DNA of 64,000 nucleotides from Bryum argenteum (taxonomy: Eukaryota; Streptophyta; Bryopsida; Bryales; Bryaceae), in contig CM073321.1 in the NCBI GenBank assembly GCA_037043015.1, positions 43,668,420 to 43,732,419 of the forward strand, written 5' to 3'. Made by a program: the position numbers and the translations under genes. The notes beneath the pieces were generated by a model. It made no database searches and was not told the origin of the DNA. It was given only the letters and a program-made list of their open reading frames with translations. Shown piece by piece: positions 47,093 through 58,777 of the stretch (its first letter is position 1; each line of letters opens with the position of its first letter).

Positions 47093-47446
47093 TATTACCA
47101 CTCTGTCCTTCGCAAATTCCGTCGGCTCTGACACCACTAACCTTCAGTAATTACATCTTCTAAGTGGCCGCCCTTACATAATGGTCGTCATTTTTAGAGT
47201 ACTCTCATACCCTGTTTAAAACTTTCAATTTCAATTGTTAACATCCTTTATTTCTTGTGGCGGCCTCTTTAGTATACTCCTGTGTGTCAGATTACCTGAT
47301 TTAGTTTGTATTTTTTATTGCCACGACGAACGTAATTTTATCCTGACGTCTTTTATGAATTAAGGGTTCTATGCGTTTTATGCATCCACTGCAACTAACT
47401 TGTGATCATATGTGCAATCATCAGGTTTTGAAATCTTTTTTTTCCG

Positions 47447-50400
47447 ATGGCAAGTATCCGAGTAGATGGTGGGCGAGCCCCTTTGCGTGTGCTACCTCAA
47501 TCTGATCGTCAAATCGTCGTGAGTGCTAGAATGTTGTCTGCGAAGTTTAATTTGGGTTTAGATTCGCTCTTTCTAGAGAAAGAAGTCTTGGACGATGTCG
47601 GGAATTTCTCCTACACTGTGCACATTGAGCCTTCCGTTGGTGAGGATGTAGTGTGGATATTACAATCATCACAGTACCGTGTTCACGGCGTTGTCATTCC
47701 TTCACAACCGGCAATAGCGACCTCAGCGTCTGAGTGCGAGATTCTTCCATGTAGTGCAAAAATGAATCCACTTTTGAAATGCGATGAGAGTGATGTACAT
47801 TCCGTTAGGGAGACTGAGCCTGCTTCCCACGATACTGTGTTACCTCCAAATCCTCAACCAACCTCTATAGCTCCGTCTCCATCTAGGTCTGAGAGTTTTA
47901 ATAAGAAGCCTCCGCTTCCACCATCTAACAATGACCCCGTTAGCGTTGTCTCATGCATCCGCAAACTGCAGTACAGGAAAGGCGCAAAGAGTGAACTTAG
48001 CAAGATAGAGTTGAACACCTTTCAGTACTCCTTCGTCCAATATTTGCCGGCCGAGTATCAAGGCAACCTAGTATTTGAGTTTCCACCGCCTGCTCAGGAT
48101 ACCAAGATGGGCACTGCCAAAAAACTGTCAGGAATGGACAAACATCACGATGGTCATACATGGTGCAATCTGCACACTCGTAACATTGAGAATGACCATG
48201 GTCTTACCTTCCGCACTGCTTATTGTGCTGGTCATTTACGTTGTGAGAATGCAGAGTGCGGTTTTCTTCAGAGAGAGAGTCGAGAGGATGAAGTCAACGA
48301 GAAGCTGTGGGATGGCTTTGTCAAAAAGTCGTTTCTTGGAAAATGCCCTCAGCCTGAGTCAACGCTCATGTGTGCAATTTGCAAGGAACCAGCGACTTGT
48401 ATTCAAACATGCTCAGCGTTGATGTACTACGTCACGAGAGATACTAATACGACCAGAGCATGTATTCACATCGGACACCACAATCACCCTGTGGGGCGTG
48501 GTACATGTAGGGAGTCTCTGGATCTCCGCGATCACTTATTACAGGGAGCACTTGAGAGAACACCGAAGGCGTCTCCATCTGCGATTGCATTGTCAGCTAG
48601 TTCTGAGTTCCTTGGAGATTACCTTTTAAAGAAGGATGGAGAGACTCAATCCGTTTTAACGGATAAGGAATTGCAGGATGTTATGTTCAAGTTTGAGAGT
48701 TTCACGAGTCCCACAATACGACACAACGTGTCGCATTTTAGAAGGATGGGAAGAAAGGGCATAATTGACGGAGTCTGCGAGTTGAGGGGGACTTCACGGT
48801 AGCCATATGTGCAGGAGAACAGATTTCCTGGCCAAGGGAGTAAATCAGACAAGGTGTTCGTGTTCAAAATGTCAGAGCTTGGACCTGGATCGGGCGTTGA
48901 TCTCGTTAGACGAATGCAGCCTGGAGGAAAGTTGCAAAATGCGTGGGTCATGTTCGATCACGTAAAGGGCATCAAACGCTACACAACCTTTGCATGCCAC
49001 GTGTACGAGCCGAAGTATCGCAAGGTGATGACGATCGCAATCTGCGACATGATGTCCGAAACTCAAGATGCACAGTCATACCTGTGGAGAGGAATCAATG
49101 CTGTCATGGCTGAGCACCGGGTTCACAACGTCAACTTTGCGGGCTTTATGGCAGACAGTGCACAGGCTAATTGAAATCCTGTTCGGGAAATCTACGGTTC
49201 AAGTGATAAATCCGTTCCAATGCCAAATAAGGAGCGTTCCTGTCTCCTACATTGGACTACTTGTATGCAGAGAGCAACAAACTATTATATTAAGCCTGAA
49301 CTTCGTGACGAGCACAAGCGACTGTGCACTCAGTGGAAGGATGCACGTACAGCTAATGAAGCAGAATCGCAATGCATGGCGATTTGATCATGGTGGTCTA
49401 CAAGCGGAGCAGCCAGCGACTCGGACATCTACGCACTCGACAACTGGTTAGCGTGGTGGCACTTCCGATATTGGCAATGGGGCGGGTACATGGACATGGT
49501 ACTTGTCCGGATATCTTTTGCTTGTTCGTATTCCTCTTGGATATATTCTGTAATCAATGCGCCCGGCCTTTCTTGTTTGTGTTCTTCTGGAAAGACTATT
49601 GTTTTTCATGTTCAGAAACTTACGGAGGACTAGAGAGCGGAGATGCCCATGTGCAATTTGTCTGAGACTATCCATGCATCATGGAGCAAGCAATCCGGTA
49701 AACTCTGTGATAATATTTTTGAGGCTACCATCGAAGGCTACTGTCGTGCATTTGTTCAATGCACCAGGTACAATGCATTTGACAAAAGTCGTGGATCGGG
49801 TACCGGTCCAGCTCTCGCAGAATTGCGCTTCCGTGCTGCTACCCGCTCTGCTTCTAAGAGCGGAAATCTTAAATCAGTTTACCGTGCAATGGATCTTGTA
49901 CCGGGGGCGGATGAATTTCTCGTTGGCGCAACATCGTACGCAGGGGAAGAAGTGTTTGGATCCGCAAAACAAAGGCTAGATTCCGAACCAGGTGGCGAAA
50001 ACGACTCTCACAGGTTTGACAAGGTGAACTATTCGTAGCCAAAGACCATGAGGACTCAGCAGCATGGATCTCCCTCCACACCGATTCATCTGGATGCCAA
50101 CAAAGACGACAATGACGACGTTCAAGTTGTAATGGAGACAAGCCCGGTTCATGCTCGCGAGGGTTTGTAGCACGTCACGAGGGTTCTCGAGCTTGAATGC
50201 TCACCAAAGATGTGGCACATTCGCCGAATGCCTTCTGTAGGAACGAGGATTTGTACGGCCATGATCCCGGACTCGAACAGAAAGTGCAATCGCGGGCTTC
50301 CAAATGGTGAACCTGCTCCAGCCTACCACTGCGAGAAGCACGTTCGCGCCAAGAACAAGAACTATGCGCAGTTCTTTTATTTTTGTGCAGACAATGCTAT

Positions 50401-51064
50401 AGGGTGCGTAGCAGGAAAAAGGCGTAGATGGTTCTCTGATTTGCCAAAGGTGCCACACATTTGGCCCGTGCAAAAGGGAAATAACCTCACGACGCGGGAG
50501 ATTCTCACTTTAGAGGCGGCAGGATTTCAGTTGCAACAGAAACCACCTATGCCGACCGAGAGGCAGTTTGGAAATGATTCGGCAATCGCAGCCAGTATTG
50601 CGAACATTCCGGCACCGGAAAAACCCGACAAGTTTCTCAATATAAGAAGCTCTCGCCCTTGTCGTCGCAACGTTACAAAGAAGGTGGCCGCGGAGCAGTT
50701 GAACAAGTGGGAATCAACAATGTTACTCGACGTCGTCCTAACTCGCATTATGTTGGTGCCAAGCCCCGGACTCGGGGCAGTAATTGATATAATATCCAAG
50801 AAGGGTCCTGCGAAAGATGCGCAAAAGTACAAGGTAAGCATTGGTACATTTCCAGAGTGCAGGTGTCCGAGCTTCAAGAGCATGTACATTCAGTTTAAAT
50901 CGCGTAGATCCTACGGAAACTGCAAGCACATTTACTACATCTATCGTGTGGTTTGTGGTCTCGACCAAGAGAGAGACCGGTTTGTACACGCCCCAACATT
51001 GAGCTTCAACGAGATCAAGCGACTTCTTCTCAACGGAATTATCCAGCGGATTCCAAGCACCTAG
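47447..51064 (+). pseudogene. MULE-like transposase with SWIM finger, decayed
   Basis: ATG at 47447 opens a 451-codon frame with Cys/His-rich DNA-binding-like blocks (HTWCNLHTRN, CENAECGF, CIHIGHHNHPVG). Translation in the same frame passes TAG at 48800-48802 into VMFDHVKGIKRYTTFACHVY (first Asp) and GFMADSAQAN (second Asp). TGA at 49172-49174 follows, where relatives have Trp, then NPVREIYGSSDKS and ERSCLLHW. After a frame change near 49386 come LDNWLAWWHFRYWQWGGYM and, at 49643-50038, MCNLSETIHASW and GSGTGPALAELRFRA. The last frame (50210-51064) ends in a SWIM finger (CRCP, CKHIYY) and TLSFNEIKRLLL. SWIM-bearing DDE proteins of this kind are Mutator-like transposases. Confidence 0.75.
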
Positions 51065-51179
51065 ACATTTTTTCTAGGAATCACGACATCTGTAGTCTGG
51101 TTTAAGTACTCTGTTTTATGCTCCTATACATTGAAGTACAAGCCATTTCTACATGAGAAGTAATATGTAGTCTTAGATC

Positions 51180-51540
51180 AGGCACCACAAGCCTTGGCTT
51201 GGTGGTTAGGGCTTAAGCCCCCAATGAGGAGGTCGTGGGTTCTATTTCCCATGCTGGCGTGGTGCTCACCACTATAGTCCACCCAACTATTGTGGGGGGT
51301 CTTTGGACCTTGTTGTAGGGGTACCTCAAAGCCCTTTGGGGGGATACTATGTCAAGTATCTTCAAGGCATTAGTAACTAGGCTAGAAACTAGCGTAGTCA
51401 TAGTGTCCACCCTCGAGAGGGGGAAGTAGTATTGTTCCAATTTCCCCTTGTCCGGTGGCCATCGGGTTATTAGCATTACAAACGGACACTTCATTCACGC
51501 CGGCCCCTTAGAAAGGGACCGGAGTTTCTATCTATCTATC
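51180..51540 (+). mobile_element. tRNA-derived SINE
   Basis: The 12-bp duplication TAGTCTTAGATC flanks it perfectly (51168-51179 and 51541-51552). The head has a box A-like TGGCTTGGTGG-TTAGGGC and a box B-like GTGGGTTCTATTTCCC, spaced as in a tRNA. The 3' end is a simple TCTA repeat. The length of about 360 bp, RNA polymerase III boxes, simple tail and target duplication are all typical of plant SINEs. It inserted about 115 bp beyond the stop codon of the MULE-like gene. Confidence 0.85.
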
Positions 51541-51854
51541 TAGTCTTAGATCTATGATCGATTCAGCTTGAATGCAAACCTTCACCTACTAATCTATTTC
51601 TCAACGATAACAGTGGTGACAACGCATTCTTATTTTCATACATGCCTTTTTATTCCGTGAGACATACATATGAATTTCGTTCCGAACGACCTGCACACGT
51701 CAAAGTCCAAAGATCTCCCTTACATGATGCTACTGTTGCTGAGTTAAGACCCTTTACCATCGGTAGTGCTTTGACGCCATGTCCACTAGTAAGTGTGCTC
51801 GCGTTCCCACTTCAAATGTGTCGATGCTAGTATAGGGTTTGTGTAGAATATCCA

Positions 51855-52640
51855 CCTGTGCGTCGACGCCGGCGGACCCCTGCTGATGCCGGCGGACCTC
51901 TAGTGGTGCCACCATACCCCATCTGGTGCCTGCGGACCGTTGCCTCTAGCGTGCCGTTGCTCTCACCAGCAAACCTCTGCTGGTACCGGCGGACCTCCCG
52001 TGGTGCCGGCATACCCCATCTGGAGGTGGTCTACCGGCACAATTGCCCCTAGCGTATTGTTGCCGGCGCCGGCCAACCTCTGTAGGTGCCGGCAGATCTG
52101 AGGAGGTGCCGGCAGACCTGAGGAGGTTCCGGCAGACCTGAGGAGGTGCCGGCAGACCTGAGGAGGTTCCGGCAGACCTGAGGAGGTGCCGGCAGACTTG
52201 AGGAGGTGTCGGCAGATCTAAGGAGGTGCCAGCAGACCTAAGGAGGTGCCGGCAGACCTGAGGAGGTGCCAGCAGACCTGACGCGTGCTGCCAACAAACA
52301 CTTGACTCCGGCGTACCATTGCTGACGCAGGCGAACCCCTGCTGGTACCGGCGGACCTCTAATAGTGCCGGCGGACCCCTACCTCTTGATACCCATGCTT
52401 GTGTCGGAGGACCCCTGGTGGTTCCGGCGTACCCGTCATTGTTCTGGCGGACGCTCCGTGATGCTAGCAGGTCCCTCCTTGCACTTGGTGGTTGTGGCCT
52501 TGGAGCCTTTTTGTGCCGGCGGAAGCCTTGTTGCTGCAGGCAGACCCCTCGTAGTATGGAACTCCCTCACTTCGTGGTCTTGTTCTTGGACGCGTTGGGC
52601 CAACTCGAATAACTTCGTTGCTGTGCTGTACGCACTGCCG
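51855..52640. repeat. GCCGGCGGACC / GAGGAGGTGCCGGCAGACCT minisatellite
   Basis: Degenerate units with GCCGGCGGACC surround a tighter block at 52079-52275, where a 20-bp unit (AGGAGGTGCCGGCAGACCTG) is repeated about ten times. The TGCCGGC core is the same as in the repeats at 41.5-44.6 kb. Confidence 0.85.
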
Positions 52641-52831
52641 GCGCTGGCACTCTTACTTGATATCGACCGCTATGTGCGGTCCCGTCCTTCGCGAGCGTTC
52701 TATCAGAGTGGTGACGAGGGCGCACCTGGCTAAGGTTGAGAGTTGCGTTTAGTCAAGAGTCTGGTCGCGGCATGCTAACACGTGTGCCAGCTCTATAGGG
52801 TGCTACCGCTGTCGTGCTGAACTGCGTACCG

Positions 52832-52900
52832 ACTCTTAGCTTTAACGCGATCAAGCGACTTCTACTAGGTGGATTTATCTACCGTAATCCGTGCGCTTGA
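52832..52900 (+). pseudogene. Second MULE C-terminal tail
   Basis: The 22 codons before TGA at 52898-52900 read TLSFNAIKRLLLGGFIYRNP and a short end, matching the end of the MULE-like gene at 51.0 kb (TLSFNEIKRLLLNGIIQRIP). The following ...CTAGACATTTT is also shared. Only this tail was found, so a second, truncated copy lies here. Confidence 0.7.
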
Positions 52901-53249
52901 TGCTCTTCTAGACATTTTATACGACAACGTAACGAGTTTTAAGTCGATAAAGAGGTTCAAAGAGCATTTCATATTAGAAAACACGTAATTCGTTATAATG
53001 GGAATATATACTCATTTTGGTAATTAGGGAGACTTCCATTTAGATTGATTCTGACCTGATTAGTTACCAATTCACCAGGTTTTTTACTGATAATGATGAA
53101 TTTTCTCAATATAAAAGACAATAATAGCAAAGATTTCATAATGCAAGTTAAGAAATATGCTCCCCCAAGAGAAAATTTTATTCATATGAAAGCACAAATA
53201 CAATTTATTGGTGTAATTGTAGACCTCCAACAGGTAGGCACTATATTAT

Positions 53250-54017
53250 CTACCAATTACGACGTGGCGGAGAGGAGGTATCACCAGAAGTATCATTCTT
53301 AGTGAATCGAGGGTCCTCACTACGTGTGTATTTAGAGAAGGCAGGTTCGTCCATCTCCATAAGCCCACCACTTCTACAACGCTTCGGTGCACGTCTCCGT
53401 AATAGACGGTGAATCTCAGTCGAAAACCGTGTTGGATGAACGCGAGTGTTTGCCCCAAGAGATAAGAAGCAATGAGCCACAGTATTTGGCAAGGAACTAT
53501 TTGACTCGAATCGAGCTAAATAGGCACGGGCGTCGACGACGGGATTGCGTAATACAGCTTCACCTTGGGGTGCCGCTGCAACCGAGGTCATCACACCGAT
53601 TCGATCATTTCCGGTTGCAATAATTGGTTGAATCTCAATAGGGGGACTGTCTACTACACCATCATCGTCATTATCCATGTCCTCCTTTGTGTAGTCTACA
53701 GCCGACGCATTGTCCGGAGCAAAGTAGATTAGCCGTCCCCGCATTCGTTCTGAGAAAGTTCTGGAGTTGTCACTTGTAATGAAAGCCTCTGAAACGGTCG
53801 AAGGACCAAATACAAGATTTGCTTGCAAAGCACATGATGAATGTGGAGAGAGCTGACGTCCAACAGTAGCAACCTGGTTCATAAACACAGCCATTTTAGC
53901 AAGTGAGTCCAAGACACTAAGTGCAATGAAAAAGGTACACAATATAAGAACGCATTTAATCATGTATGTCGAGGGTGGATTCACCAATCGATCTACATTA
54001 TATCTGGATCTAAGCAA
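53250..54017 (-). CDS. Copy B ORF5: unknown C-terminal protein
   Basis: The frame has LIYFAPDNASAVDYTKED, GVVDSPPIEIQP, and a basic RLLRRRAPKRCRSGG near the end. Short matches to copy A 6708-7619 (see there) support homology. A hydrophobic stretch near residues 22-45 could be a membrane segment or noncoding. A degenerate palindrome at 53500-53520 (TTTGACTCGA, A, TCGAGCTAAA) lies inside it. No domain recognised. Confidence 0.45.
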   Translation of the reverse strand: MLRSRYNVDRLVNPPSTYMIKCVLILCTFFIALSVLDSLAKMAVFMNQVATVGRQLSPHSSCALQANLVFGPSTVSEAFITSDNSRTFSERMRGRLIYFAPDNASAVDYTKEDMDNDDDGVVDSPPIEIQPIIATGNDRIGVMTSVAAAPQGEAVLRNPVVDARAYLARFESNSSLPNTVAHCFLSLGANTRVHPTRFSTEIHRLLRRRAPKRCRSGGLMEMDEPAFSKYTRSEDPRFTKNDTSGDTSSPPRRNW

Positions 54018-54260
54018 CCGATAAACATAAGCTTTCTAGGGTAAAAACCAGAATAATACCACTGATAAAAGAATTCAAGGCAAATTCTTCCCACTGATTC
54101 GGTCCTGATTCCACAAATATGGAAGATTAAGGCTCAAGAGCATATACAACTCTGAGTCCTTCGACAGTTCATTATGCGTGGGTCTACGATGGCGCATAGT
54201 CTCGGCAAAATTCTCAGGACCGTTCAAATGCACGGAAAGACATATCTCGCCTATCCTCTT

Positions 54261-54926
54261 CTATAAGTCGGACTTTGGATCCTCCGGACAGGAATGGTTC
54301 CACGGAATATTGAAAAGTGTGTTCTTTGTGGGAACCGCAATGCAAGTGTCAGGCTTGGAATCCACAATGAGCAAATTATCGTCATTAAAATTGGCACCCT
54401 TCCTAGGATGCAACCGCCGTCGAGGATATTTTAAGAGGATGGGATTTGTCGTGCCGGGATACTTGGCGAATGCGTAATTCCTCAACAACAGATTATCGCA
54501 TTGGTTGGAAGCCAAGACAAGTCCAGGGGCAGTGTCTGACTTCGAGAACAAAAAGGAGCAGAGTCCATGGACAACCTTAGGCTCTTGGGTACTCCAGACG
54601 TGGATATGGCTAAACAAATTTAGTAAGCGAAGGAACCCGGTCAACCCGGGACGACAGTAGACGACCCTGCCGGCAACTAAAGTTGGGACGGTGGAGGAAA
54701 ACACCGGAGGATTATTGGGATCCGGAAAAGACAAACACTCTGCAGGCGTTGGGGTAGACACAAAGGCCATCGAACATAGAACCCCGTCCAACTCCAACAT
54801 CCCATTCAACCACTTGGGCTTGGACCGTAAAAGACTGCGGGAGATATGCGTAATGGGTAGCTCGGGCGAGATACGCTGTTTGGGATGTTTGGGCGGTCCT
54901 GCCTGCAGTGAGGGAACACCTAACAA
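54261..54926 (-). CDS. Copy B ORF4: FCP1/NIF-like HAD phosphatase fold
   Basis: Motifs follow in FCP1/HAD order: WLNGMLELDGVLC (motif I), VVYCRPGLTGFLRLL, IHVWST, a Lys/Arg-rich ILLKYPRRRLHP, NLLIVDSKPD and NIPWNH near the end. The nucleophile Asp is Glu (ELDG), so the site is altered in a different way from copy A (DLNG). The acceptor is near 54921 or upstream. The frame is open for about 220 residues. Its place after the Ser/Pro-rich exon is the same as in copy A. Confidence 0.6.
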   Translation of the reverse strand: MLGVPSLQAGPPKHPKQRISPELPITHISRSLLRSKPKWLNGMLELDGVLCSMAFVSTPTPAECLSFPDPNNPPVFSSTVPTLVAGRVVYCRPGLTGFLRLLNLFSHIHVWSTQEPKVVHGLCSFLFSKSDTAPGLVLASNQCDNLLLRNYAFAKYPGTTNPILLKYPRRRLHPRKGANFNDDNLLIVDSKPDTCIAVPTKNTLFNIPWNHSCPEDPKSDL

Positions 54927-55438
54927 TGGAAAATGGTATTAAAACAAGAGCGTGTGTACCTTGCAAAATACTGAAGTATGCAAAGAACTGCCAGCACTGA
55001 TTGGGTATTGAACCGCAACACCCAGAGGTTACATAAGGTGGTTGGTGGGGAATTTTGAAGCAATCGGACGGAACAAGGTATTCAGAAGGGGGGCTTGGTA
55101 GAAAAGGATGATGTTTAGGGCCTTGTGATGAGAAGGACGCAGACTCACTGAAGACGATAAGTGATGTGATATAAAAGAGTCTCAATTTTATTGAATGATG
55201 TTTCAATAAGTACAACGATTATAAGTGTACTATGTACAAAAAGCGAAACAGCATCCAATAATTTGGAGACTACTCGTCGACCTACTCGCCGCCATCGGTG
55301 CCGGACTCCTGTCAAACAAGGAGCGCCGGCTTTAAGATTACTAACTGTGAAAACTTCAAGACATGAGGGAATAGCAGAGCAACTGCCATCACCATCAACG
55401 ATCACAAAGACAAAGAGAAGGAAAGGATAGTAACTAAC

Positions 55439-56269
55439 CTCTGGATTTACCAGTGAAGTTATAGCCGTCTCAGTTGCAGCCACGGGAGAGTCATGGGTAG
55501 GAGGAACTTCGGTAGCAGCCACGGAAGAGTCATGGGTAGGAGCAACTTCTGCATGCTCCCCCAATGCGACAGCAGAGGTGTGATGGGTCGGCAATGGCGC
55601 TGCCTCAATCGGGACTTCATCCTCTTTTGCCGGCTTCTCCGAAATCTCGAGGGGTATGGGGCGGGGTGCAATCTCTGGTTCAGCAACAATAGGAGGTTGT
55701 GGAGGCGCGACGATGGGAGGTTGTGGAGGCGCGACGATGGGAGGTTGTGGAGGCGCGACGATGGCTGGTGGACTCGCGTCACAGATGCTGAGGCGAGGTT
55801 GATCGGGGTTGATGGAGGCAATGGGTTTAGGATAACTAGGCAGTTGGGATAAGATATTTCCCAATGATTGAAACATCTGCTCCATCTTGCCTAGTGCCAT
55901 GCGGGTTTCAGACTGAGAGCTCAGGAATGTGGACTCCAATCTGTCAACTCGAGCATTCGCAGCTGCGATGTCTGCTAACCTTTGCCTCTCTCTCTCCGCT
56001 TCTTCCTCTGCCTTGCGAGCCTTCAGCGCCTCCTTCTCTTGCCGCTTCTGTGCTCGCTTCTGATCCTTCGTGAGCATGGGGGCGACAACTTCTAGTTTCA
56101 CTGGTGGTTGTGAAGGCTCTCCTTCTTCCCTGAGCAGAGGCACGACATGGAGAAGAGGATCATCCTCAGCCCTCAAAGGCTTTGGAGAACTAGGCTCCTC
56201 CGAGAAGTCGTAATACCGGATTTCTATAGTATCCTCCGGCTCGTCCTCGGGCTTCCAAACACCTTTCAC
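55439..56269 (-). CDS. Copy B ORF3: coiled-coil protein exon
   Basis: The frame has KRAQKRQEKEALKARKAEEE as a strong coiled coil at about residues 70-105, then SETRMALGKMEQMFQSLGNI, three tandem copies of APPQPPIV (24-bp units at 55690-55765), and PTHDS repeats. It ends at a GTTAGT donor (55438). The coiled coil corresponds to the QEREERRAQRQED region of copy A. The N-terminal part (EDEPEDTIEIRYYDFSEE) has no clear copy A match. Confidence 0.55.
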
Positions 56270-56294
56270 GAACCATTTGTCGTACTTCCCCTTC

Positions 56295-57134
56295 TCAATC
56301 TGCCTCCTGGGTGCGCTCTGCGGGCCTTGGGGAGGAGGCCGCCAAAGTAGTCTCCTCCTGGGATGGATCAGGAGCCACCTCGTCGACTAAGGTCATGGCC
56401 GCGAGATCAGCATCATCAACTTGGTCATCGTCGTCCCCGTCGCCATCGCTCGAACCGTCAACATCGTCATTGTCTGACGAGTCAGAGCTGTCGGATGATG
56501 ATGCATCCCGTGGCACACGCTCTTGCCCAGGTTCTACATCGTCTTCGCCAAAGAGATCCCGGTAGATGCGATCGTTCGAGTTCTTTGAACGAACCTCCCT
56601 TCGAAACCCCGGGGGTGGAACCCTGTGCTGAACCGGAGTCCCAGCGGCCCCAAGATCGACGACCCCAGGAGACTGCTGGTTTAGCTCGACTCGAGCTAAA
56701 TCCTCCTCCGATGGTCGACCACGACGCAAGCGCTGGAGGGGTGGGCTCTCAATGTCCCCGACGACATTGCAGGCGCCATAGTTGGCTTCGAGCGCCGTCT
56801 GTGCTTGAGGCACAGTAGCGCCTGGACCGAGAAGCCTCTCCAGCTCGCGCCTCAGAAGAAGAACGCTTGGTAGATTCGCGCGGAGGGGCGCGTGCTGTAC
56901 CGCGGCCATGAGACGCAGAAGACCGAGCTCGACCGCTTCCACGACCCTGAGGGGGAGCACGAGCAGTACCACAACCACGAGGGGGAGCACGAGCGTTACT
57001 GGACGGAATTGCTACCGCAGCCCAGTCAATTGCGGGAGGAGACACGAGAGGAACAGCTGAATCCATGGGGGAATTCTTCCCCGCCGGAGAAGAAGGACCA
57101 CCTTTGTGAACCCAAAAACCACCATGAGGTGGCA
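56295..57134 (-). CDS. Copy B acidic and Arg/Gly/Ala-rich ORFs, uncertain
   Basis: Two overlapping frames read in sequence: 57134 downwards with MPPHGGFWVHKGG and RGRG/ARAPPR repeats, then 56295-56760 with SPPLQRLRRGRPSEEDLA, SNDRIYRDLFGEDDVEPGQ and a long acidic tail (DGDGDDDDQVDD). A perfect palindrome (56680-56700) sits inside the second frame. There is no copy A equivalent, so this may be an inserted or lost part. It could also be a gag-like ORF of another element; I cannot decide. Confidence 0.35.
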
Positions 57135-57139
57135 TTTGG

Positions 57140-58510
57140 TCACAAGGGGTTTTGAAGAGCAAGATTAGATGAGAAAACAAGAGGGGAAAAAGGAGGACAA
57201 GAAGAAGACAAGGAAATAGGGAAGAAGAAGAAGAGAACCACCGGCTGGATGGCTTGGAAGTGGTCTCTACTCTTTTGATTGCCATTCCTTCGTCTTAGGT
57301 CCAAATGGGGCGTGCCATAGCTTTTTGGAAAGCTAAGCTCAATGTGCACCCGTCCCTAAAATCTCAAAGGCAGAAGATCAACGAGCTAAGACTGATTGCT
57401 GTTTGACTGTGGCGGTTTTTGCCACTGCCGGGGGAAAACTTTTTCAACACCCCGACTTTGGAAGCTCATATCTCCCTCTCTACAACTCGGAATTGAGCAT
57501 GCTTTATACCATTGGAAAGCTCTACTGGAGCTCTATCTAGTGTAGAAATCTCAGAGGAGTTGAAGAAAAATCGAGTGAGTTATGGGGGAAACAATCTGGC
57601 TGGCTTTCATAGGGCAAGAATAAGCTCTTATCTTAATAACAAAGGAACTCAATAAGGACGAGGAAGATGAGTGAGGCAAGACAAGCATTTTGAGAAGGGC
57701 TCTCCTTCTCCTAACTACTAACAATTCAAGAAAGATGATCAAGATGAACAAAGAGGAAAAGGAGGCCCATGGCCTTCCTCCTCCTAACTACATAGATGGA
57801 TAGGTAGGTGAACAAAATGGAGGAGAAGGAGGCCCAAGGCCTTCCTTCTCCTACTCTAACCTAAACTAAGAGGAAATGGAAGAGATGAAGATAGCTTGGA
57901 AACAAGCTATTAAGTACCAAATGGGAGCCGCCAAAGAGGCGGCTCACCATAACCCTAACTAAGGCCTAAGCCCTAACTAAGGCATGGATGAATGACCGCC
58001 ACTCCACGCGCTCCGTCCTTGAAGCCTCCATCCTATCAACGACTTCATCAATGGATGTAGCTCCCACATGCTACCACAAGGTTAGATGAATGAATCTCTC
58101 AACAACCAAATTTCAAACACAACAAGGACATCAAAGACTACTTGTACAAGGCCCATGGTAAATTTCTAACCCAACTCCAAGTCCCTAATTCTTACGCTAA
58201 TCAAACCAAGGATCCACTAGGGGGCTTTTTACCTCCTCTAGTCCTTCCTTATCGAACCAAGGATCCACTAGGGGGCTTTTTACCTCCTCTAGTCCTTCCT
58301 TATCGAGCCAATCACTCCTAATCTAAACTAAGCTCAAAATTGATGCTAAATAATCTACCAAAGGCCTTGCGACAACTAATCTTTAATATACCTATTGCAT
58401 TCAAAACTCAATTATCATAAATTCATCAAATTACCTCAAGATGTCATGGTTTGCAAACAATTTATTAATAAAAATCCATTATTAGTAACACTTAAGCAAA
58501 AGAGAGCTTA
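57140..58510. other. Copy B long intron or insertion
   Basis: The stretch between the exon ending at 58512 and the acidic ORF has no convincing coding frame. A 51-bp unit starting AACCAAGGATCC is tandemly duplicated at 58204-58254 and 58255-58305. Confidence 0.45.
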
Positions 58511-58511
58511 C

Positions 58512-58777
58512 ACGCTCTCACAACCTTCATCTTCACGCTCGTGCTCCGAAGCAGAAGAGTCGTCGCTTACAGGCTGGGTGGACTTCTTCTTCGACTTCCT
58601 CTTCTTTCCCTTCCCCGACCCTTCAGCAGAAGGCTTGGGACCACGATTAGCTTCCGGATTTACGTATGCTGCGACGTTGATATCGTTGTAGTCCAGATGT
58701 TGGTAGTCCGTTGCAGCATTTGTATAAGCCTCCTTCTCAGTCTCGCTGATAACAACATATGTCTCAGCCTGGCACAT
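58512..58777 (-). CDS. Copy B exon: start of ORF3 with Lys-rich stretch
   Basis: The exon starts ATGTGCC right after AAACAG (acceptor at 58778-58779) and ends at GTAAGC (58511). It encodes MCQAETYVVISETEKEA, EGSGKGKKRKSKKKS and an acidic Ser-rich end. It matches the start of the copy A exon at 4050 (MCSLMNYTISSSEEHDE, EKGKGKKK). Confidence 0.6.
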
